Source of the DNA: Thermoplasmata archaeon
Lineage (GTDB): Archaea > Thermoplasmatota > Thermoplasmata > Thermoplasmatales > Thermoplasmataceae
Direction of reading: 5' to 3'
Assembly: GCA_021833045.1 (NCBI GenBank)
Contig: JAKBGP010000017.1
Span: 8,110-17,630 of the forward strand
DNA: 9,521 nt
Shown: positions 6,474 through 9,521 of the stretch, piece by piece
Layout of the letters: every line of letters starts with the position of its first letter
Position numbering within the stretch: the stretch's first letter is position 1
Translations under genes and position numbers: made by a program
Notes under the pieces: generated by a model
What the model saw: the letters and a program-made list of their open reading frames with translations, nothing else
Database searches by the model: none
What the model was told of the DNA's origin: nothing

Positions 6474-7310
6474 AATAGATTCGTTCCCAGCATCTTATCC
6501 AGTTTCTCAACCGATGCAGGTATCTCGCTCATTATCTCCTTTTTGCCGTCATCTATCATGTATACCCTTGAATATCTGAGAAGTGCATCTTTTACAGAGA
6601 ATTTTCCTGTGAGATCAGCAGCCCTTATTAGGGTGAAGATGCTGTAATACAGGTACAGGGATAAAAATGATATGAAGAAATAACCCCTGACGGATTCATC
6701 ATCCCTCAGGTACGTTTTGTCGTTTTCCAGCTCATTCTTTGTGGCATCGAATGCCTGCTCCACCTCTTCACGATGCTTGTAAATCATGTATATGGCCACA
6801 GGATCATCCCGTATGTTTGAAAGAATGGATATCTTTCCGAAATGCTTTGAAGCCTCCTGGAACTGTGACTGTTTCCTCTTTCCCTCGGATATGAGTTTTA
6901 TGTATGTGCTGGATTCCTCTGCCATCAGTGGCTGATCCTGGTACATGTATATGCGGTAATTGTCATGCTTCTTGAACCCGCATAGTATTCCACGGTCACG
7001 GTACATGAAGCTGGATGTCAGATCCATGCCATAATCTATGAGGCCTGAATTCCTCCTTAGCGGCATGACAAAATCCATTCCTGAATCCATGATCTCCGCA
7101 AGATCGTATGATGCAAATCCCCTGTCCAGCACAAGAATTCCATGGAAATCTACCTCCTGAAGAACCTTTCTCAGTGACTTTACATCCCTGACAGATCCGT
7201 CAAGCGGTTTGAGAAACACAGGCATGTATCTATCAATGTCGAACAGCAGTGCCATGTTGATCTGCGGAAGGTATACGTGATCCGGATTGTGCCCCGCCTG
7301 TGCCATGTTA
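6464..7310 (-). pseudogene. Element 2 transposase, C-terminal part (interrupted gene)
   Basis: This is the second half of an IS1634/IS4-like DDE transposase. It contains GHNPDHVYLPQIN, the second catalytic Asp in LVLDRGFASYD (D244 of the reconstructed protein) and the Glu block YKHREEVEQAFDATKNEL (E366), ending at the TGA at 6464-6466. Codons run in frame up to the TA at 7309-7310 where the IS630-like element entered. Joined to 8446-8990 it gives 463 residues, with IFSRSENI-NMAQA-GHN aligning without gaps to IFSRSENI-SFLEL-GHN of the element 1 transposase. An ATG at 7306 could begin a 280-aa product, but this lacks the first catalytic Asp. The gene was apparently whole before insertion. Confidence 0.9.
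7309..7310 (+). repeat. TA target duplication, left copy
   Basis: This TA pairs with the one at 8444-8445. Keeping only one copy restores the host transposase frame. Confidence 0.75.
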
Positions 7311-7350
7311 CTGCTCTTTGGGTTGATTGATACCTATAATGCTTAACATT

Positions 7351-7360
7351 CTATAATAAT
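7351..7360 (+). promoter_or_regulatory. TATA box of the IS630-like transposase
   Basis: CTATAATAAT is centred about 27 bases upstream of the ATG at 7382. A weaker CATATAC at 7364-7370 would suit the alternative ATG at 7391. Confidence 0.45.
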
Positions 7361-7381
7361 ATTCATATACGTTGTTTTCAT

Positions 7382-8428
7382 ATGGTTATTATGACTGCTA
7401 AGAAGCTCAAACACGGCTCCAATGACAAATCAGAAATCCGGGAGTGGAAAAGAAAACAGGGTTTTGAAATGTTGAAAAAGGGCATGAAGAAATCTGTCAT
7501 ATCCAAGAAACTTGGAGTGAATCGCAGGACAGTATACAACTGGTCATTAAGACTGGAAAAGAGTGAAGACTGGCGTGACCGGAAACAGCCGGGATCGAAA
7601 AGCAGGCTTACAAAGGATCAGAAGGAGAAATTGAAGGGAATAATAGACAGTGGACCGAGAACATATGGATATGATACCGATCTGTGGACGCTGAAGAGGA
7701 TATCTGAGGTGATATCGAAGGAATTCAATGTAAATTACAACACAACACACATCTGGCGGGTACTGAAGAACCTTGGCTATTCAGCGCAGATTCCTGTTGC
7801 GGTGGCCATGGAAAAGAATAACGATTATGTCGGGGAGTGGCTTGAAAAGGACTATTCGGAATATGTGAAGGAGGCACGCAAGAAGAATGCAACAATCCTC
7901 TTTCAGGACGAATCCGGGATGCAGAGTCGACCGAACGTGAGAAAGACATGGTCACAGAGGGGAAAGCGACCGGTCATGAAGGTCAGGGAAAGGAGGGATA
8001 AGATATCCATATCCTCTGCAGTCACTGAGGATGGCGATCTCTATTTCATGATCGTGAAGGAGAGTATGAATGAGGATCACATCATAACGTTCCTGGATCA
8101 ACTTCTTTCAGAGATTGGAGGGTTTCTGTACCTGTTCTGGGATAACATCATGATTCACAGGAGCAACAAGGTGAAGGAATACCTCGGTATTCACAACGAC
8201 AGGCTCATAACAAGACGCATACCTGCATATTCTCCAGAGTTGAATCCGGACGAATTAGTGTGGGATGCCCTGAAGTACCAGGAACTCCCGAATTTCTGTC
8301 CCATGAACTATGATGAACTGTACAGCAAGGCAGAGTCGACGCTGTTGAAATTGAAGGCAGATCCAGCGAAGATGAAACAAATCATAAAGGGGACGAAACT
8401 TCCTCTGCCATCAACACTGGGAAAATAA
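7382..8428 (+). CDS. IS630-family transposase, 348 aa, apparently intact
   Basis: This is a DDE transposase of the IS630/Tc1-mariner superfamily that inserts at TA. The N-terminal helix-turn-helix includes VISKKLGVNRRTVYNW (39-54). A second winged-helix-like domain at about 98-134 ends THIWRVLKNLGYS. The catalytic core shows D176 in LFQDESGMQSR, D254 in YLFWDNIMIHRSNKV, and E291 in YSPELNPDELVWDALK, the standard order and spacing for the family. The length is normal for a single-frame IS630 enzyme. The start could be the ATG at 7382 or 7391; the TATA box favours 7382. It is oriented against the transposase gene it disrupts. No frameshift or stop is seen, so the element may be active. Confidence 0.94.
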   Translation: MVIMTAKKLKHGSNDKSEIREWKRKQGFEMLKKGMKKSVISKKLGVNRRTVYNWSLRLEKSEDWRDRKQPGSKSRLTKDQKEKLKGIIDSGPRTYGYDTDLWTLKRISEVISKEFNVNYNTTHIWRVLKNLGYSAQIPVAVAMEKNNDYVGEWLEKDYSEYVKEARKKNATILFQDESGMQSRPNVRKTWSQRGKRPVMKVRERRDKISISSAVTEDGDLYFMIVKESMNEDHIITFLDQLLSEIGGFLYLFWDNIMIHRSNKVKEYLGIHNDRLITRRIPAYSPELNPDELVWDALKYQELPNFCPMNYDELYSKAESTLLKLKADPAKMKQIIKGTKLPLPSTLGK

Positions 8429-8443
8429 TAAGGTAAAGAAGAA

Positions 8444-8445
8444 TA
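8444..8445 (+). repeat. TA target duplication, right copy
   Basis: This is the duplicate of the TA at 7309-7310 on the other side of the IS630-like element. Confidence 0.75.
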
Positions 8446-8990
8446 ATGTTCTCCGATCTGGAGAATATGGATGACAGGTCAAATGCAAGCTTTTTCGATC
8501 CTGATATGAGTTCCTGGAAGAATGAGTACTGTGATGCCATGTCTGATCCGGTTTGATGAAGCAGGTCTGTTATTGTGTTAGGAGAGAGGTGTGCATTCAT
8601 GAATGTGCTTATGTGAAGCTTCTCCCATCTCTCCTTTGCAGTTCCCAGTGGAACGGGATCAATGAGCCTGATGAGTGATAGGGCGTAGATCGATTCCCAT
8701 GTTTCAGGGAAATGTCTCCTCAGCTTTTCTGTCAGTTGATTGGAAAGGGAATAGACAAGCTGTGAATTCCCGTACTCATAAATGGAACGTTTCCTGTGAT
8801 GGGCCTCAATGATGCCGTTCTCAGTGATCCTGCCGATGTATCCCGAAACTTTCCTTGAATCACCGGTTGTTTTGTCATACCTTGTTGTTGCATGATAGAG
8901 GTAATAATTTCCATTGAGAAGTTTGGGCTCCAACGGTATTCCCCTTTTCTTTTTCTCCTCAGCAACGATTTTCTTCACCCAATCTTCCAT
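8446..8990 (-). pseudogene. Element 2 transposase, N-terminal part (interrupted gene)
   Basis: This is the first half of the IS1634/IS4-like transposase, starting MEDWVKKIVAEEKKKR at the ATG at 8990 and carrying the first catalytic Asp, D171, in AFDLSSIFSRSENI. The native sequence stops at the TA insertion site. The frame then reads 20 foreign residues from the IS630-like element (starting ILLYLIIF) to a stop at 8382. The segment YHATTRYDKTTGDSRKVSGYIGRITENGI corresponds to YAYEMSSRWNKEKKRADKITGQYLGVVTREGI of element 1, confirming that the two are relatives with diverged N-termini. The start is supported by a TATA-like element about 24 bases upstream and by the matching N-terminal length in element 1. 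The truncated product would not catalyse transposition but could still bind DNA. Confidence 0.9.
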
Positions 8991-9007
8991 ATTCCCTATA
9001 GGGAATA
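8990..9007. repeat. Perfect 18-bp palindrome at the element 2 transposase start
   Basis: TATTCCCTATAGGGAATA is its own reverse complement. It abuts the start codon (sharing its first base) and fills the gap to the TATA-like box, so it covers the expected transcription start. It is a candidate operator for transposase autoregulation; no protein is known to bind it. Confidence 0.7.
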
Positions 9008-9010
9008 CAC

Positions 9011-9018
9011 ATAGATAA
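9011..9018 (-). promoter_or_regulatory. TATA-like box of the element 2 transposase
   Basis: The minus strand reads TTATCTAT, centred about 24 bases upstream of the ATG at 8990. Confidence 0.4.
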
Positions 9019-9053
9019 GCATTTACTTTGAAAAACAGAGGAAAAAAGATGTT

Positions 9054-9197
9054 TTTTGAAATTAAAATAGATCTATACCCTATGGAATTGCGATGTTAGG
9101 GTTTTGAAATTAAAATAGATCTATACCCTATGGAATTGCGATGTTAGGGTTTTGAAATTAAAATAGATCTATACCCTATGGAATTGCGATGTTAGGG
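9054..9197. repeat. Three perfect tandem copies of a 48-bp unit containing the IS end
   Basis: The units are 9054-9101, 9102-9149 and 9150-9197. I see no mismatch between them. Each begins TTTTGAAATTAAAATAG and ends GAATTGCGATGTTAGGG, so each contains a full copy of the terminal inverted repeat of element 2, followed by TTT. There are no unique spacers, so this is not a CRISPR array. It fills the stretch between the transposase promoter and the outer IS end. Identity of the copies suggests recent slippage or unequal recombination. Confidence 0.95.
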
Positions 9198-9200
9198 TTT
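9174..9200 (-). repeat. Right terminal inverted repeat of element 2, outermost of three copies
   Basis: The complement begins AAACCCTAACATCGCAAT, as at the left end. Identical inner copies lie at 9078-9104 and 9126-9152 within the tandem array. Confidence 0.85.
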
Positions 9201-9521
9201 GGATATCTCCTGTTTGGCCTGCTCATAATCTGTAAGTATCACAGTTGCTAGAGATTCCCTCATTGTCTTGTTGGCCCTTTCAACTATCCCATTCTGTTCC
9301 GGTGTGTGTGGATGTATGAGTTTCTGTGTGAGGTTGTTCTGTTTCAGCACTGTCTTGAATTCAATTGCAATGAATGATGAACCGTTATCAGACGGTATTA
9401 TTGGTTCTGCAATGGAATCCTTCCTCAGATTCTCTATTGCAGACAGCGCTTCCATGGATACAGAACCTGCATCCATTGATATCAACAGTGAATGGTGCAC
9501 AATGTACCTGGAATATTCGTC
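9192..9521 (-). pseudogene. IS3-like transposase (rve integrase core), partial at the right edge and truncated at its C-terminus
   Basis: The frame is open from the window edge (DEYSRYIVHHSLL) to a TAA at 9192-9194. It shows the integrase-core triad: Asp in DEYSRYIV, Asp in PSDNGSSF, and Glu in EQNGIVERANKTMRE, with exactly 35 residues between the last two, the D35E spacing of IS3-like and retroviral integrases. The last native codon is the AAA at 9198-9200; the final Pro and stop come from the inserted end of element 2. The usual C-terminal part with a Y-N-x-x-R-P-H-type motif is missing, so the gene is broken. The start and the N-terminal HTH part lie outside the window. It could belong to IS3 or the related IS481 group. 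Confidence 0.85.

Larger units (their letters stand above)
7311..8443 (+). mobile_element. IS630-like insertion sequence inside element 2
   Basis: The element is about 1133 bp, flanked on each side by TA (7309-7310 and 8444-8445), the target duplication typical of IS630/Tc1-mariner elements. Its ends are only moderately inverted: CTGCTCTTTGGGTT on the left and, on the complement, TTCTTCTTTACCTT on the right, sharing the core TCTTT. Removal of the element plus one TA restores the interrupted transposase frame exactly, which fixes the boundary. It carries one intact transposase, oriented opposite to the interrupted gene. Confidence 0.9.
6447..9200 (-). mobile_element. IS1634/IS4-like insertion sequence (element 2), split by an IS630-like element
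   Basis: Terminal inverted repeats (6447-6473 and 9174-9200) begin AAACCCTAACATCGCAAT, identical for 18 bases, and agree again at TAGGG. The element carries a minus-strand transposase homologous to that of element 1, broken by the insert at 7311-8443. Without the insert and one TA it would be 1619 bp. Its outer ends resemble those of element 1 (AAxCCxTAAC). The right end carries three tandem 48-bp units. No matching target duplication is visible: the left neighbour is gmd and the right neighbour an IS3-like gene whose missing part is not found on the left. This suggests a later rearrangement. Confidence 0.88.

Noticed and set aside
8382..8445. C-terminal tail of the 202-residue frame (residues after SRSENI)
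   Set aside because: These residues are read-through into the end of the IS630-like element and are not part of the native transposase.
9054..9197. Repeat array that could be taken for a CRISPR
   Set aside because: The 48-bp units are directly adjacent with no unique spacers, and they contain the IS terminal repeat.
1..9521. A new defence or RNA-guided system hidden in the window
   Set aside because: Every substantial open frame is accounted for by transposases, glycosyltransferases or gmd. I see no nuclease, TnpB-like, reverse transcriptase or toxin-antitoxin gene, and no structured RNA beyond the short palindromes noted.

Overview
The window reads as a mobile-element-rich accessory region of an archaeal genome. 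The promoters look archaeal: an AT-rich TATA element lies about 24-27 bases before the start codon of most genes, with no convincing Shine-Dalgarno sequence, so the transcripts are probably leaderless. The mix of IS1634/IS4-like, IS66, IS630 and IS3-like elements beside AT-rich surface-glycan genes recalls Thermoplasmatales such as Ferroplasma or Thermoplasma relatives. That taxonomic guess is inference from style, not from a marker gene.

Layout. Bases 1-2035 hold a DDE transposase gene (5' end outside the window) split by an IS1634-like element (about 116-1635) that carries an apparently intact transposase on the minus strand. Bases 2087-4002 hold two overlapping plus-strand glycosyltransferase genes, a GT2 and a GT4 enzyme. 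An IS66-family element (4008-5350) follows. It has clean GTAAG ends and a perfect 8-bp target duplication, TAACTTTG, that contains the GT4 stop codon; its transposase is frameshifted. Bases 5393-6424 encode GDP-mannose 4,6-dehydratase (gmd). Before the IS66 insertion gmd lay only about 39 bp behind the GT4 gene, so GT2, GT4 and gmd form one sugar-nucleotide/glycan locus.

Bases 6447-9200 are a second IS1634-like element. Its transposase gene is cut in two by an IS630-like element (7311-8443, flanked by TA). Removing the insert and one TA restores a 463-codon frame with all three catalytic residues. The right end carries three tandem 48-bp units, each containing a copy of the terminal inverted repeat. 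This element in turn truncates an IS3-like (D35E integrase core) transposase that runs off the right edge. The right flank is therefore a three-level nest of insertions.

How the genes fit together: gmd would make GDP-4-keto-6-deoxymannose, the precursor of deoxyhexoses such as rhamnose, fucose or perosamine. The two glycosyltransferases would build a glycan for the cell surface or S-layer. The rest is transposition machinery. I see no evidence of a new defence or RNA-guided system. The most unusual signals are the triplicated transposon end, the palindromes lying between TATA and start codon in three different elements, and the exactly reconstructable nested insertions.
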